64,000 bases of DNA from Rhodobacter sp. NTK016B (GCF_017303295.1 NZ_JAFKOK010000001.1:248001-312000); one strand, 5' to 3'. Counted from the first letter of the stretch, positions 16,572 through 26,807 are shown. Notes: generated by a model from the letters alone, not told the origin. Numbers and translations: made by a program.

Positions 16572-18191
16572 TCAGTCCTGATCGCGCAGGCGGAAACGCT
16601 GGATCTTGCCGGTTTCGGTCTTCGGCAGGGTCCGGGTGAAGATGATCGAGCGGGGATACTTATAGGGCGCGATCGTCGATTTGACGAAATCCTGCAGCAG
16701 CTTGGCCAGCGCATCCGACGGCACCTCGCCCGAGCCCAGCACGACATGCGCCTGCACGATCATGCCGCGCGCCTCGTCCGGGGCGCCGATTACCGCGCAT
16801 TCGGCCACCGCCGGATGCGCCAAGAGCGCCGCCTCGACCTCGGGGCCCGCGATGTTGTAGCCCGCCGAGACGATCATGTCGTCATTGCGCGCGGCGAAAT
16901 GATAATAGCCGTCCTCGTCCATCACGAAGGTGTCGCCGGTGATGTTCCAGCCGTCCTGCACGTATTCGCCTTGCCGGTCCCCAAACAGGTAGCGGCAGCC
17001 GGTCGGCCCGCGCACGGCCAGCCGCCCGGGCTCGCCCGCAGGCAGCGTCTCGCCCTCGGGGCCGACGATGCGCGCCTCGTAGCCGGTGACGGGCTTGCCG
17101 GTACAGGCCGGGCGGTGATCGTCGAACCGGTTCGAGATGAAGATATGCAGCATCTCGGTGGCGCCGATCCCGTCCAGCATCGGCTTTCCGGTCTTGGCCT
17201 TCCATTCGTCATAGACAGGCCCCGGCAGCGTCTCGCCCGCCGAAACCGCCGCCCGCAACGAGGACAGATCCGCCCCCTCATCCATTGCCCGCATCATCGC
17301 CCGGTAGGCGGTCGGCGCGGTGAAACAGACGGTCGCGCGGTACTTCTCGATGATCTCGACCATGTTGGGCGGGGTCGCGTTTTCCAGAAGCGTCGCCGCC
17401 GCTCCGAAGCGCAGCGGAAAGATCGCCAGTCCCCCCAGCCCGAAGGTAAAGGCCAGAGGCGGCGAGCCCACGAAGACATCCTCGGGCACCACGCCCAGCA
17501 CTTCTTTCGCATAGCCGTCGGCAATGATCAGCAGGTCGCGGTGGAAATGCAGCGTGGCTTTCGGCTTGCCGGTCGACCCCGAGGTAAAGCCGATCAGCGC
17601 CACATCGTCCTGCGCGGTCGCCACCGCTTCGAAATTCACGGGCTTTTCCAGCGCCAGACGGTCGAGTTCGGCATCGTGGTTCGACGTCCCGTCGAACCCC
17701 ACAACGGTTTTCAGCCAGGCGCTGTCTTTGGCGCAGGCGGTCAGCTCGTCCATCAGCCGCGTGTCGCACAGGGCATGCGTGATCTGCGCGGTCTCGACAT
17801 ATTTCGCCAGTTCCGAAGCGCGCAGCATCGGCATCGTGTTGACCACGACCGCGCCCGCCTTGGTCGCGGCCAGCCAGCAGGCCACCATCGCCGGATTGTT
17901 GGCCGAGCGGATCATCACCCGGTTGCCCGGCTTGATGCCCAGATCCTCGACCATCGCCCGCGCCAGCCGGTTGGTCCAGTCGGAAAGCTCCTTGTAGGTC
18001 CGCCGCCGCCCGTTGCCGATCAGCGCCGTGCGGTCGCCGTGGCCCTTGGCGACCATCGCATCGGTCAGCTCGACCCCCGCATTCAGCCGGTCGGGATAAT
18101 CGAAACCGTCGAGCTTCAGCTCGGGCCAGCTATCCGGGGGCGGAAGATTGTCGCGCGTGAAGCTGTCGATATGAGAGGACGCACTGAGCAT
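16572..18191 (-). CDS. 2-aminobenzoate/benzoate-type CoA ligase
   Basis: The 539-residue protein is an AMP-forming acyl-CoA synthetase of the benzoate-CoA ligase branch. Visible are the phosphate-binding LIGFTSGSTGKPKA (about residues 197-210), the adenine-binding GIGATEMLHIF region, the ITGDTFVMDEDGYYHF motif and the C-terminal lysine motif PKTETGKIQRFRL. It would activate anthranilate to anthraniloyl-CoA with ATP. The specificity is inferred from the neighbouring aminobenzoyl-CoA monooxygenase/reductase; on sequence alone benzoate is also possible. ATG at 18191 follows AGGAGA. The order in the operon is monooxygenase, SDR, hydratase, dehydrogenase, ligase, RidA. Confidence 0.9.
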   Translation of the reverse strand: MLSASSHIDSFTRDNLPPPDSWPELKLDGFDYPDRLNAGVELTDAMVAKGHGDRTALIGNGRRRTYKELSDWTNRLARAMVEDLGIKPGNRVMIRSANNPAMVACWLAATKAGAVVVNTMPMLRASELAKYVETAQITHALCDTRLMDELTACAKDSAWLKTVVGFDGTSNHDAELDRLALEKPVNFEAVATAQDDVALIGFTSGSTGKPKATLHFHRDLLIIADGYAKEVLGVVPEDVFVGSPPLAFTFGLGGLAIFPLRFGAAATLLENATPPNMVEIIEKYRATVCFTAPTAYRAMMRAMDEGADLSSLRAAVSAGETLPGPVYDEWKAKTGKPMLDGIGATEMLHIFISNRFDDHRPACTGKPVTGYEARIVGPEGETLPAGEPGRLAVRGPTGCRYLFGDRQGEYVQDGWNITGDTFVMDEDGYYHFAARNDDMIVSAGYNIAGPEVEAALLAHPAVAECAVIGAPDEARGMIVQAHVVLGSGEVPSDALAKLLQDFVKSTIAPYKYPRSIIFTRTLPKTETGKIQRFRLRDQD

Positions 18192-18210
18192 CTCGCATCT
18201 CCTGTTGGTG

Positions 18211-19386
18211 TTATGCCGCCGGGTGGGCCCGGTCTTTGGCTGGTTCCTGATGGGCCGCCAGGGCCTGCCGCGCGATCACAACGCGCTGCACGTCCGAGGC
18301 GCCCTCGTAGATTCTGAGCGCGCGGATCTCGCGATACAGGCTTTCGACGATCTCGCCCGAGCGCACGCCGTCCCCGCCATGCAACTGCACCGCGCGGTCG
18401 ATCACCTTCTGCGCCTGATCGGTGGCGAAAAGCTTGGCCATCGCGGCCTCACGCGTGACCCTCGGCGCGCCCGAATCCTTGGTCCAGGCGGCGCGGTAGA
18501 CCAGCAAGGCGGCGGCGTCGACGTCCAGCGCCATATCGGCGATATGACCCTGCACCATCTGCAGATCGAAAAGCGGCGCGCCCTGCACCTCGCGTGCGGT
18601 GACGCGATCAAGCGCCTCGTCGAGCGCCCGGCGCGCAAAACCCAAAGCGGCAGCGGCGACCGAGGAACGGAAGACATCGAGCACCGACATGGCGATGCGG
18701 AATCCCTGCCCCGGCGCGCCGATCATGGCGCTTGCAGGCACCCGGCAGCCGGTGAAGCGCAGCCGCGCCAGCGGGTGCGGCGCGATGGTGTTCAGCCGCT
18801 CGACAACCTCGAAACCCGGCAGATCCGGCGTGACGATGAAACACGACAACCCCTTCGCCCCCGGCGCCTCGCCGCTCCGCGCGAATAGCGTGTAGACATC
18901 GGCGATGCCACCATTCGAAATCCATGTCTTCTCGCCATCAAGGACATAGTCGTCACCGTCGCGCGTGGCCGTCATGGTCGAATTGGCCACATCCGACCCC
19001 GATCGCGGCTCGGTCAGCGCAAAGGCCGAGATCGCCTTGCCACCGCGCGTCAGCGGCAGCCATTCGGCGCGCTGCGCCTCGGTCCCGAACAGCGAAATCG
19101 CCCCGGTTCCCAGCCCCTGCATGGCAAAGGCGAAATCCGCCAGCCCGTCATGACGCGCCAGCGTCTCGCGGATCAGGCACAGGCTGCACACGTCAAGCCG
19201 CCCGTCCAATGCCCCCGAATGCGCCGCCACCCCGGCCTCGCCCATCGCCGTCACCAACGCCCGGCAGGCCGCATCGGTATCGCCGTGATCGATATCCAGC
19301 CCCGCCGCGAAGGCCTCGACCTCCGCCGCCAGCGCGCGGTGCCTGTCCTCAAAAAACGGCCAGTCCAGAAAGCTGCGATCCGCCAT
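18211..19386 (-). CDS. Acyl-CoA dehydrogenase family protein
   Basis: The 391-residue flavoprotein carries the acyl-CoA dehydrogenase signatures [13 protein letters not shown] and [11 protein letters not shown] in the middle beta domain and the C-terminal [34 protein letters not shown], with the glutamate in YEGAS region that serves as base in many members. It probably oxidises a ring-reduced or ring-opened CoA ester in anthranilate breakdown. ATG at 19386 follows GGAG; a TTG 15 bases upstream is less likely. It sits between ligase and hydratase genes in the operon. Confidence 0.92.
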   Translation of the reverse strand: MADRSFLDWPFFEDRHRALAAEVEAFAAGLDIDHGDTDAACRALVTAMGEAGVAAHSGALDGRLDVCSLCLIRETLARHDGLADFAFAMQGLGTGAISLFGTEAQRAEWLPLTRGGKAISAFALTEPRSGSDVANSTMTATRDGDDYVLDGEKTWISNGGIADVYTLFARSGEAPGAKGLSCFIVTPDLPGFEVVERLNTIAPHPLARLRFTGCRVPASAMIGAPGQGFRIAMSVLDVFRSSVAAAALGFARRALDEALDRVTAREVQGAPLFDLQMVQGHIADMALDVDAAALLVYRAAWTKDSGAPRVTREAAMAKLFATDQAQKVIDRAVQLHGGDGVRSGEIVESLYREIRALRIYEGASDVQRVVIARQALAAHQEPAKDRAHPAA

Positions 19387-19455
19387 TTCATTCTGCTCCA
19401 AATACTCGCGGGGGTGCAGGGGGCCGCCAGCCCCCTGCTTCCTCGTTCTCCGGCC

Positions 19456-20247
19456 TCAGTCCCCTTGGAAAACCGGCTTTTCCTTCTTCACGAAAGCCTC
19501 ATAGGCGCGCGTGAAGTCCTGGCCCTGCATGCAGATCGCCTGCGCCTGCGCCTCGGCCTCGATCGCCTGTTCCAGACCCATCGACCATTCCTGAGCCAGC
19601 ATGGTCTTGGTCATCATATTGGCGAAATTCGGCCCCTCGGCGATGCGCGCGGCGAACTCGCCCGCCGTGGCCATCAGCTGATCGGGTTCCACCACGCGGT
19701 TGAAGAAACCCCAGCTAAGCCCCTCTTCCGCCGACATCGAGCGGCCCAGATACAAGAGTTCCGCCGCCCGGCCCTGCCCGATGATGCGCGGCAGGATCGC
19801 GCAGGCCCCCATATCGCAGCCCGCAAGGCCCACGCGGTTGAACAGGAAAGCGGTCTTCGCGCCCGGCGTCGCGACCCGCAGGTCCGAGGCCATCGCGACA
19901 ATCGCGCCCGCGCCCGCGCAGACCCCGTCCACCGCTGCGATGATCGGCTTGCCGCAGCCGATCATGGCTTTCACCAGATCCCCGGTCATGCGGGTGAAGG
20001 CCAAAAGCTCCTTCATGTTCATCCGCGTCAGCGGGCCGATGATGTCATGCACATCGCCGCCCGAGCTGAAATTGCCGCCATTGGGCGCGAAGATGACAGC
20101 CTTGATGCTGTCGTCATAGACCAGCCCCCGGAACCAGTCGCGCAGTTCGGCATAGCTGTCGAAGGTCAGCGGGTTCTTGCGGTCGGGCCGGTCCAGCAAG
20201 ACGGTCGCGATGCCGTTCTCGGTGTTCAGAAGAAAGTGCTGCGGCAT
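19456..20247 (-). CDS. Enoyl-CoA hydratase/isomerase family protein
   Basis: The 263-residue crotonase-fold protein shows [11 protein letters not shown] (oxyanion-hole region, about residues 59-69) and [19 protein letters not shown] (about 107-125) followed by [18 protein letters not shown]. These proteins hydrate, isomerise or hydrolytically open CoA esters. In this operon it is a candidate for hydration or ring cleavage of the alicyclic intermediate from anthraniloyl-CoA. The 69-base gap to the next gene and 11-base gap to the SDR gene fit one transcript. Confidence 0.92.
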   Translation of the reverse strand: MPQHFLLNTENGIATVLLDRPDRKNPLTFDSYAELRDWFRGLVYDDSIKAVIFAPNGGNFSSGGDVHDIIGPLTRMNMKELLAFTRMTGDLVKAMIGCGKPIIAAVDGVCAGAGAIVAMASDLRVATPGAKTAFLFNRVGLAGCDMGACAILPRIIGQGRAAELLYLGRSMSAEEGLSWGFFNRVVEPDQLMATAGEFAARIAEGPNFANMMTKTMLAQEWSMGLEQAIEAEAQAQAICMQGQDFTRAYEAFVKKEKPVFQGD

Positions 20248-20258
20248 GGTGCCTCCTG

Positions 20259-20993
20259 TCAGATTTCGCCGCCCGAAAGGCTCAGCGCATGGCCGTTGAT
20301 CATGCGCGCCTCGGGCGAAGCGAGGTAGAGGGCGGCGCTGGCCACCTCGTCGGGGCGGATCAGCCCGCCGACCGGATTGCCACCGGCGACCATCGCCTCG
20401 GCTTTCGCCCGGTCGAGACCCTTTTTTTCCATCAGCCCCTCGATGGCGCCCTGCGCCAGCGGGGTATCGACGAAGCCGGGGCAGATCGCGTTGCAGGTGA
20501 TGCCCTGTTTCGCCACTTCCTGCGCGACCGACCGCACCAGCCCCAGCACCCCGTGCTTGGCCGAGGCATAGGCGGCGATATTCGCGCCGCCCTTGAGGCT
20601 GGCAGTCGAGGCAATGGCAATCAGCCGCCCGCCCTGCCCCATCCCGTCCAGCGCGGCGCGGAAGGTCAGGAACGTGCCGGTCAGCGTCACCGCCAGCGTG
20701 CCGTTCCACTGCTCAAGCGAGGTGTTGCGCAGCTTGGCGGCGGGGCCGCCCCCGGCATTGGCGACAACCACGTCATAGGGCTGATCGAACAAAGCGGCGA
20801 CCTGCGCCTCGTCCGTCACATCGGCCTGCCGCAGGGTCATCGTGAAACCCTGCGCGGTCTCTTCCAGCGCGTCCATCCGGCGGCCGCAAATCGTCACGGC
20901 GTCGCCAGCCCCGGCAAAGGCGCGGGCGATGGCGCGCCCGATGCCTGAGCCGCCGCCGGTGACCAGAACCCGCCTCACGCCCGGCCCGGTCAT
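20259..20993 (-). CDS. SDR-family 3-hydroxyacyl-CoA dehydrogenase-like protein
   Basis: The 244-residue SDR is intact: TGGGSGIG nucleotide-binding motif (about residues 12-19), ANAGGG, catalytic S in IASTAS, and YASAKHG (YxxxK). It probably oxidises a hydroxyl on the alicyclic CoA ester in anthranilate breakdown. Its ATG at 20993 overlaps the stop of the monooxygenase/reductase gene (TGATG-type overlap), which indicates translational coupling with that enzyme. Confidence 0.9.
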   Translation of the reverse strand: MTGPGVRRVLVTGGGSGIGRAIARAFAGAGDAVTICGRRMDALEETAQGFTMTLRQADVTDEAQVAALFDQPYDVVVANAGGGPAAKLRNTSLEQWNGTLAVTLTGTFLTFRAALDGMGQGGRLIAIASTASLKGGANIAAYASAKHGVLGLVRSVAQEVAKQGITCNAICPGFVDTPLAQGAIEGLMEKKGLDRAKAEAMVAGGNPVGGLIRPDEVASAALYLASPEARMINGHALSLSGGEI

Positions 20994-23287
20994 GCGCGGA
21001 TCGCCTCGGCTTCCCGGTCCGCAAGCCGCCACGACTGATCGCGCCCGGCCAGATAGGGCACCGGCCAGTCTTGCGCGGCGCGGTCGCCGATCCGGGTGGC
21101 CTCGTGCAGGGTCCAGTAGGGATCGGACAGATGCGGGCGACCCACCGCCACCAGATCCGCGCGCCCCGCCATCAGGATCGAATTCGCGTGGTCGGCTTCC
21201 GAGATATTGCCCACCGCCATCGTGCGGATGCCCGCCTCGTTGCGGATCCGGTCCGAGAAAGGGGTCTGGAACATGCGGCCGTAGATCGGGCGCGCCTCGA
21301 CCGAGGTCTGGCCCGCCGAGACGTCGATCAGATCGGCGCCCGCCTCGGTGAAGAGTTTGGCGATTTCCACCGCTTCCTCGGGCGTGACGCCCGCATCGCC
21401 GACCCAGTCATTGGCCGAGATGCGCACCGACATCGGCGTGCCCTCGGGCACCACGGCGCGCATCACGGCGAAGACTTCCAGCGGCCAGCGCATCCGGTTT
21501 TCCAGCGACCCGCCGTATTCGTCCGAGCGCTGGTTCGAGGTGGGCGAGATGAAGGACGACACCAGATAACCATGCGCCGCGTGCAGCTCGATCATGTCGA
21601 AACCCGCGCGCACCGCCATTTCGGTCGAGGCCACGAATTCGGCCTTGATCTGATCCATTTCGGCGCGCGTGATTTCGCGCGGCGTGGCATTGCGCTTGGA
21701 CCATGGCAGGGCCGAGGCCGAGACCAGATCCCAGTTCCCGTCCTTGAGCGGCAGGTCCATGCCCTCCCAGCCGATATTCGTCGAGCCCTTGCGACCCGAA
21801 TGGCCGATCTGGCAGCAGATCTTGGCATCGGTCTGGCTGTGGACGAAGTCGGTCAGGCGCGCCCATGCGGCCTCGTGCTCGGGGGTATAGAGACCGGGGC
21901 AGCCCGGCGTGATCCGGCCTTCGGGCGAGACGCAGGTCATTTCCGTATAGACCAGCCCGGCGCCGCCCTTTGCGCGCTCGCCATAATGGATGAGGTGCCA
22001 GTCGGTCGGGCAGCCATCGACTGCCTTGTATTGCGCCATGGGCGACACGACGATGCGGTTCTTGAGCGCCATGTCGCGCAGCTTGAACGGCGCGAACATC
22101 GGCGCGCGCAAGGGGGCGTCCGGCGCGGCGCCGGCGGTGTTCTGAAACCAGCGCTCGGCACTTTCCAGCCATTCGGGATCGCGCAGGCGCAGGTTTTCAT
22201 GGCTGATGCGCTGCGAGCGGGTCAGCAGCGAATAGTTGAACTGCACCGGGTCCAGATCGAGATAGCGCTCGACTTCCTCGAACCATTCCAAGGAGTTACG
22301 CGCGGCGGATTGCAACCGCAGCACTTCCAGACGACGCTCGGCCTGATAGCGCTCGAACGCGGCTTCCATGGTCGGTTCGGAATGCAGGTAATCGGCCAGC
22401 GCGATGGCGCTGTCGAAGGCCAGACGCGAGCCCGAACCGATCGAGAAATGCGCGGTGGCCGAGGAATCGCCCAGAAGCACGACATTCTCGTGATACCATT
22501 TCTCGCACAAGACGCGCGGGAAGTTCATCCACACTGCCGAGCCGCGCAGATGGGCCGCGTTCGACATCAGTTCGTGGCCGCCCAGGTGCGACGCGAAGAC
22601 CTCGCGGCATTTCTCGACGATTTCTTCCTTGGACATGCCCTCGAAGCCGAACTTCTCCCACGTATCCTGCGCGCATTCGACGATGAACGTCGCGGTATCG
22701 GCGTCGAACTGGTAGACATGCGCCCAGATCCAGCCGTGTTCGGTCTTCTCGAAAATGAAGGTGAAGGCGTCGTCGAATTTCTGATGCGTGCCCAGCCAGA
22801 TGAACTTGCAGGCGCGCATTTCGACATCGGGCTTGAAGACATCGGCATATTCCTCGCGGACGCGGGAATTGATGCCGTCAGCGCCGACCACCAGATCATA
22901 ATCCTTGCGGTATTCCTCGGCGGTCTTGAACTCGGTCTCGAAGCGCAGCTCGACCCCCAGTTCGCGGGCGCGCTGCTGCAGCAGGATCAGCATCTGCTTG
23001 CGGCCGATCCCCGCGAAACCGTGCCCGCCCGAGACGGTGCGCACGCCGTCATGGACGACGGCGATGTCGTCCCAATAGGCGAAATGCGAGCGGATCGCTT
23101 CTGCGCTTGGGGGATCGTTGCGCGCCAGATTGCCCAGCGCATCGTCCGACAGGACCACGCCCCAGCCGAACGTGTCGTTGGCGCGGTTGCGCTCGATCAC
23201 GACGACCTCGTGCGCCGGGTCGCGCAGCTTCATCGAAATTCCGAAATACAGGCCGGCGGGGCCGCCGCCAAGACAGGCTACACGCAT
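20990..23287 (-). CDS. 2-aminobenzoyl-CoA monooxygenase/reductase (salicylyl-CoA 5-hydroxylase/oxidoreductase type)
   Basis: The 765-residue protein is a fusion of two enzymes. Residues 1 to about 380 are a flavin monooxygenase ([10 protein letters not shown] at the N-terminus, [14 protein letters not shown], and [16 protein letters not shown]). Residues from about 390 are an old-yellow-enzyme type NADH:flavin reductase ([44 protein letters not shown]). This architecture is that of the bifunctional aminobenzoyl-CoA monooxygenase/reductase characterised in Azoarcus evansii, which hydroxylates and then reduces anthraniloyl-CoA to a non-aromatic 2-amino-5-oxo-cyclohexene carboxyl-CoA. Salicylyl-CoA is an alternative substrate in annotated relatives. 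It is the first gene of the operon, with AAGGA before ATG. Confidence 0.93.
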   Translation of the reverse strand: MRVACLGGGPAGLYFGISMKLRDPAHEVVVIERNRANDTFGWGVVLSDDALGNLARNDPPSAEAIRSHFAYWDDIAVVHDGVRTVSGGHGFAGIGRKQMLILLQQRARELGVELRFETEFKTAEEYRKDYDLVVGADGINSRVREEYADVFKPDVEMRACKFIWLGTHQKFDDAFTFIFEKTEHGWIWAHVYQFDADTATFIVECAQDTWEKFGFEGMSKEEIVEKCREVFASHLGGHELMSNAAHLRGSAVWMNFPRVLCEKWYHENVVLLGDSSATAHFSIGSGSRLAFDSAIALADYLHSEPTMEAAFERYQAERRLEVLRLQSAARNSLEWFEEVERYLDLDPVQFNYSLLTRSQRISHENLRLRDPEWLESAERWFQNTAGAAPDAPLRAPMFAPFKLRDMALKNRIVVSPMAQYKAVDGCPTDWHLIHYGERAKGGAGLVYTEMTCVSPEGRITPGCPGLYTPEHEAAWARLTDFVHSQTDAKICCQIGHSGRKGSTNIGWEGMDLPLKDGNWDLVSASALPWSKRNATPREITRAEMDQIKAEFVASTEMAVRAGFDMIELHAAHGYLVSSFISPTSNQRSDEYGGSLENRMRWPLEVFAVMRAVVPEGTPMSVRISANDWVGDAGVTPEEAVEIAKLFTEAGADLIDVSAGQTSVEARPIYGRMFQTPFSDRIRNEAGIRTMAVGNISEADHANSILMAGRADLVAVGRPHLSDPYWTLHEATRIGDRAAQDWPVPYLAGRDQSWRLADREAEAIRA

Positions 23288-23412
23288 CGTTCGTTCCTTG
23301 CTGAACGCGGGGCCCTACCGGACCCGATCCGAACGAAGACGTGGTGTCGCCCCCGGGATCGCAGCCCTTGCCCCAGCCGCTTCGAGACTCAGGAAAGCAC
23401 CATTTCGCCAAC

Positions 23413-23518
23413 ATTTCAACATTAAAGTTTTAAACTTGAAATTACGTCTGCGACGTCCCTTTTCCGCTTCTGACTTGAGCAAAGATGCCTTAAGCTTGAA
23501 CTTTCAGGCTTGAAACGT
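23413..23518. promoter_or_regulatory. Promoter/operator region of the anthranilate operon with repeated TTGAA half-sites
   Basis: The 288-base divergent gap between the monooxygenase/reductase and MarR genes holds an AT-rich block. It contains AAGTTTTAAACTT (23425-23437), a perfect inverted repeat around one T, and the site TTTTAAACTTGAAA (23428-23441). Further CTTGAA copies lie at about 23495-23500 and 23509-23514. MarR proteins typically bind such short inverted repeats. The same 14-mer occurs before kynureninase at 63089. Confidence 0.65.
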
Positions 23519-23575
23519 TCCCGTGGGCATCCCCTTCCCTGCCAACGCGACAGACCCCGCAACCGGAGCCGCAGG

Positions 23576-24028
23576 ATGACAGAGACGCTCAAGGACCCGC
23601 TCAGCAAGCGCCGGCTCAAGGCATGGCTGCGCCTGCTCAACGTGACGCGGCAATCCGAGAATCACCTGCGCGAATTCCTGCGCGTGAACCACGCCACCAC
23701 CCTGCCCCGTTTCGATGTCATGGCCGCGCTGTGGCGGCGGCGCGACGGGCTGACCATGTCGGAACTCAGCCGCGCACTGCTGGTCTCGAACGGTAACGCG
23801 ACAGCGGTGGTCGACCGGCTGGAGCGCGAGGGGCTGGTCCTGCGCACGCCGGTGGCGAATGACCGCCGGACCGTGCGCGCGACCCTGACAGCCGAGGGCG
23901 TCAAGCAATTCGACTCGATGGCCTCGGCGCATGAGAACGAGGTGAACACCCTGTTCCAGCGGCTCGAGGCCGAAGACCTCGATCAGCTGCGCGCCATCTT
24001 GCAAAAAGCCGTGGCCGAGCCGGAATAG
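23576..24028 (+). CDS. MarR-family transcriptional regulator
   Basis: The 150-residue protein has the MarR winged helix: LPRFDVMAALWRR, LTMSELSRALLVSNGNATAVVDRLEREGLV (recognition helix) and the wing PVANDRRTVRATLT. It is divergent from the anthranilate operon and so is its likely local repressor, with anthraniloyl-CoA or another aryl-CoA ester as plausible ligand, as known for several MarR proteins of aromatic-CoA pathways (inference here). ATG at 23576 follows GGAG. Confidence 0.92.
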   Translation: MTETLKDPLSKRRLKAWLRLLNVTRQSENHLREFLRVNHATTLPRFDVMAALWRRRDGLTMSELSRALLVSNGNATAVVDRLEREGLVLRTPVANDRRTVRATLTAEGVKQFDSMASAHENEVNTLFQRLEAEDLDQLRAILQKAVAEPE

Positions 24029-24173
24029 GCCGCACGTCACCAAATCGGGGCTGCGGATATGCCCGCAATCGAAAAGGAAATGTCCGATCGCCGAAACCGG
24101 TCGGCTGGCTCTGTGTTCTGTCGTCGCGTCTAATCGCCTCGAAAGACACTTAGCCAACCGGAGTTCCGCGCCC

Positions 24174-25502
24174 ATGCACACCCTGCTCAAGCATCTCGAA
24201 GCCACGGGCGAGCTGCGCCGCGTCACCAAGCCGGTCGATCCCCGCCACCAGCTTGCCGCCGTGACCCGCGCCGTGCAGCGCGAGGGCGGTGAGGCGGTGC
24301 TGTTCGAGTCCGTTAACGGCAGTACGATGCCGGTGGTGTCGAACCTCTTTGGCAGCCATGCGCGGCTATGCGACATGATCGGCACCGGCGACAAGACGTT
24401 CTGCGAGCGCTGGATCGAGCTGACCGAGGCCTGCATCGCCGCCGCCCCCGGCAGCACCACCCGCCCCGCCACGCCCGAAGAAGAGGCAGGGTTCATCAGC
24501 GGCAAGCTGTCGGACCTGCCCGCGGTCACATGGCACGGGCGCGATGGCGGTCCCTATTTCACCAGCGCGATCTTCTTGGCCAACGATCCCGAAACCGGCG
24601 TCGCCAACCTCTCCTTCCACCGCTCGCAGCAGATCTCGGACGACGAGCTGCGCGTGCGGCTGGGCGGTACGCATGATCTTGCCCGCTATCAGCTTGCCGC
24701 CGAGGAAAAGGGCGAGCCGCTGGAAGCCGCGCTGATCCTCTCGGCCCCGCCCGAGATCTTCCTGTCGGCCTGCGCCTCGCTGCCCTACGAGGCGTCCGAG
24801 CTGTCGATGGCCGCGCAGATCCGGGGCGAGCCTCTGGCGATGCGCAAATGCGTGTCCATCGACCTTGAGGTTCCGGCAAGCGCCGATATCGTCGTTGAAG
24901 GCCGCTTCCTGCCGCATGAGCGCCGCCCTGAGGGCCCGTTCGGCGAGTTCATGGGCAATTACGTCGAGGTCGGCCCGAACCACGTTTTCGAGGTCACGCA
25001 TGTCAGCTACCGCAGGGACGCCGTTCTGCACGGGCTGCTCTGCGGCTCGCCCGAGGATCTGCGCCCGCTCGAAGCCGTGACGGCTGCGCGCGTCTACCGG
25101 GCCGTCAATGCCTCGGTCCGCGGCGTGATCGATGTCAGCTGCCGGCCCAATGTGATGATCTCGATCATCAAGATCAGGAAAGCCTATGAGGGGCACGCGC
25201 AGCACGTCTTCCTCGCTGCGCTGGCCTCGCATCTCGATTACAACAAGGTGGTGATCGTCGTGGACGAGGATGTCGATATCCACGATCTGGATGACGTGAT
25301 GTGGGCCTATCTGACACGCGGCCGGGCCGATACGCGGGCGATGATTCTGAACGACATTCCGGGGTTCTACCGCGATCCGAAAAAGGACCATTGGGGCCGT
25401 CTGTGCATCGACGCGACCATGCCGTGGGGCCGTGAAGAGGAATTCGCGCGCAAATCGATCCCCGGTCAGGACGATATCGACCTGAAGGACTGGCTGGCAT
25501 GA
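24174..25502 (+). CDS. UbiD-family decarboxylase
   Basis: The 442-residue protein is a UbiD-type reversible (de)carboxylase, which uses prenylated FMN. Supporting features are TKPVDPRHQLAAVTRAVQ at the N-terminus, the FHRSQQISDDEL region, and the conserved ERRPEGPFGEFMGNYV (about residues 247-262) with the acidic residues of the active site, then NVMISIIKIRKAYEGHA. It overlaps by four bases (ATGA) the gene for UbiX, which makes the cofactor. It follows the MarR gene by 145 bases, so it may or may not belong to the aromatic regulon. The substrate is unknown; ubiquinone synthesis and catabolic aromatic-acid decarboxylation are both possible. Confidence 0.9.
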   Translation: MHTLLKHLEATGELRRVTKPVDPRHQLAAVTRAVQREGGEAVLFESVNGSTMPVVSNLFGSHARLCDMIGTGDKTFCERWIELTEACIAAAPGSTTRPATPEEEAGFISGKLSDLPAVTWHGRDGGPYFTSAIFLANDPETGVANLSFHRSQQISDDELRVRLGGTHDLARYQLAAEEKGEPLEAALILSAPPEIFLSACASLPYEASELSMAAQIRGEPLAMRKCVSIDLEVPASADIVVEGRFLPHERRPEGPFGEFMGNYVEVGPNHVFEVTHVSYRRDAVLHGLLCGSPEDLRPLEAVTAARVYRAVNASVRGVIDVSCRPNVMISIIKIRKAYEGHAQHVFLAALASHLDYNKVVIVVDEDVDIHDLDDVMWAYLTRGRADTRAMILNDIPGFYRDPKKDHWGRLCIDATMPWGREEEFARKSIPGQDDIDLKDWLA

Positions 25503-26065
25503 GCGCGCCCGACCGGCTGATCATCGGCATTTCCGGCGCGTCGGGCGTGATCTTCGGCGTGCGGCTGCTCGAAATCCTCAGCGACACGCCGATCGAGACG
25601 CATCTGGTCATGTCGCAGGCTGCAGAGATCACGCTGGCGCATGAAACCGACATGAAGGTCGCGCAGGTGCACGATCTGGCCGACCGGGTCCACGGCGCGC
25701 GCGATATCGCGGCGGGGATCTCCAGCGGATCGTTCCGGACGATGGGGATGATCGTCGCGCCCTGCTCGGTCCGCTCGATGTCGGAAATCGCCTGTGGCGT
25801 GACCTCGGGCCTGCTGACGCGGGCGGCGGATGTGGTGCTCAAGGAGCGGCGCAAGCTGGTGCTGATGGTCCGCGAGACGCCGCTGCATACCGGGCATCTG
25901 CGCACGATGACGCAGCTATCCGAACTGGGCGCGATCATCGCCCCGCCTGTGCCCGCCTTCTACAATCGTCCTGCGAGCCTAGAGGATATGGTCGATCACA
26001 GCCTTGGCCGCGTGCTGGACCTGTTCGGGATCGAGACGACGCTCGTCCGGCGCTGGAAGGAATGA
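25499..26065 (+). CDS. ubiX: UbiX-type flavin prenyltransferase
   Basis: The 188-residue flavoprotein has the UbiX/Pad1 features: LIIGISGASGVIFGVRLLE at the N-terminus, SGSFRTMGMIVAPCSVRSMSEIACGV in the middle and LVLMVRETPLHTGHLRTM with the conserved arginine. It attaches a dimethylallyl unit to FMN to supply the prenylated cofactor for UbiD enzymes. The ATGA overlap with the UbiD gene shows they are made together. Confidence 0.93.
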   Translation: MSAPDRLIIGISGASGVIFGVRLLEILSDTPIETHLVMSQAAEITLAHETDMKVAQVHDLADRVHGARDIAAGISSGSFRTMGMIVAPCSVRSMSEIACGVTSGLLTRAADVVLKERRKLVLMVRETPLHTGHLRTMTQLSELGAIIAPPVPAFYNRPASLEDMVDHSLGRVLDLFGIETTLVRRWKE

Positions 26066-26099
26066 GGTGACACGACGGGCGGGACAACGGGCTCCGCCC

Positions 26100-26609
26100 C
26101 TAGTAATCCCACGACTGGTAGTCTTCGCTTTGCGACTTCATCATGTCATAGAGCCACACCATGCGATCAAGATACCAGCTCTTGCCAAGATAGGCCAAAG
26201 CGACCCCCAGCACGGCCCCCCAGACCGAGTAATAGACGATTGCCCAGATCGCGATCAGCATCCCGATGGACGAAATCGCGTTGAGAATGCCATAGAGCGG
26301 GGTCTTGTGGATGTCCGGAATGTCGACCTTGTCGCGGTTGAGGTAAACGCGCTCGCCCAGAACCGATCGTGAGGCCCAGTTGCGCGTCGATCTGGGCTTG
26401 GGAAAGAAGATCGGGTTCAGAAAGACCCAGAGCAGCGACGCAATGCCCGGGATCAGGCACCACCAGCCGATCCAGATCCGGCTCCAGAATGCCAGCACGA
26501 TCAGCGGCAACACCGAATACCGGGTCCACACGCTCCATGGATTGGCGTGCTTCATCCAGTTATCATCCGTCAGACGGAAGACTTGGGCGACCCGTCTTTC
26601 CAGTGTCAT
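26100..26609 (-). CDS. Small integral membrane protein, DUF6653-like
   Basis: The 169-residue protein begins MTLERRVAQVFRLTDDNWMKHANPWSVWTR and has four hydrophobic segments, in two pairs (about residues 32-48 and 52-66, then 105-122 and 125-140), with a central soluble loop. The opening DDxWxxHANPWSVWTR pattern resembles proteins grouped as DUF6653, whose function is unknown; that match is from memory and moderate. It converges on ubiX. Confidence 0.7.
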   Translation of the reverse strand: MTLERRVAQVFRLTDDNWMKHANPWSVWTRYSVLPLIVLAFWSRIWIGWWCLIPGIASLLWVFLNPIFFPKPRSTRNWASRSVLGERVYLNRDKVDIPDIHKTPLYGILNAISSIGMLIAIWAIVYYSVWGAVLGVALAYLGKSWYLDRMVWLYDMMKSQSEDYQSWDY

Positions 26610-26630
26610 CGCGTCCCCTTTCCCGCGCCT

Positions 26631-26807
26631 TCAGACCGCCTGCCGGAACCCGGTGATGCGGCGCAACAGCCAGAGGATCCGTTGCCGCAATCCGGCTGGA
26701 CCGGCCATCTCGACATGCCAGAACGCGCGCGACAGGCGGTCTTTCACATCACCGAGAAAAGCCCGCCATTTCGGTGAGGCGTGCCGATATGTCCACGGCT
26801 TTGGCAT
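26631..26807 (-). CDS. Small basic hypothetical protein, 58 residues
   Basis: The frame begins MPKPWTYRHASPKWRAFLGD and ends RITGFRQAV; it is rich in Arg and Trp with no recognisable domain. The distance to AGGA upstream is long, so translation is uncertain. It lies 21 bases before the DUF6653-like gene on the same strand and could be co-transcribed with it. Confidence 0.35.
   Translation of the reverse strand: MPKPWTYRHASPKWRAFLGDVKDRLSRAFWHVEMAGPAGLRQRILWLLRRITGFRQAV

Noticed and set aside
15894-18317. Long open frame of 807 codons on the plus strand
   Set aside because: Antisense to the RidA and CoA ligase genes, which have clear motifs; no recognisable domain.
21071-23425. Long open frame of 784 codons on the plus strand
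   Set aside because: Antisense to the aminobenzoyl-CoA monooxygenase/reductase, which has both flavin domains intact.
26080-26103. GGGCGG / CCGCCC pairing after ubiX as a terminator
   Set aside because: The stem is short, the loop is long and no T tract follows.
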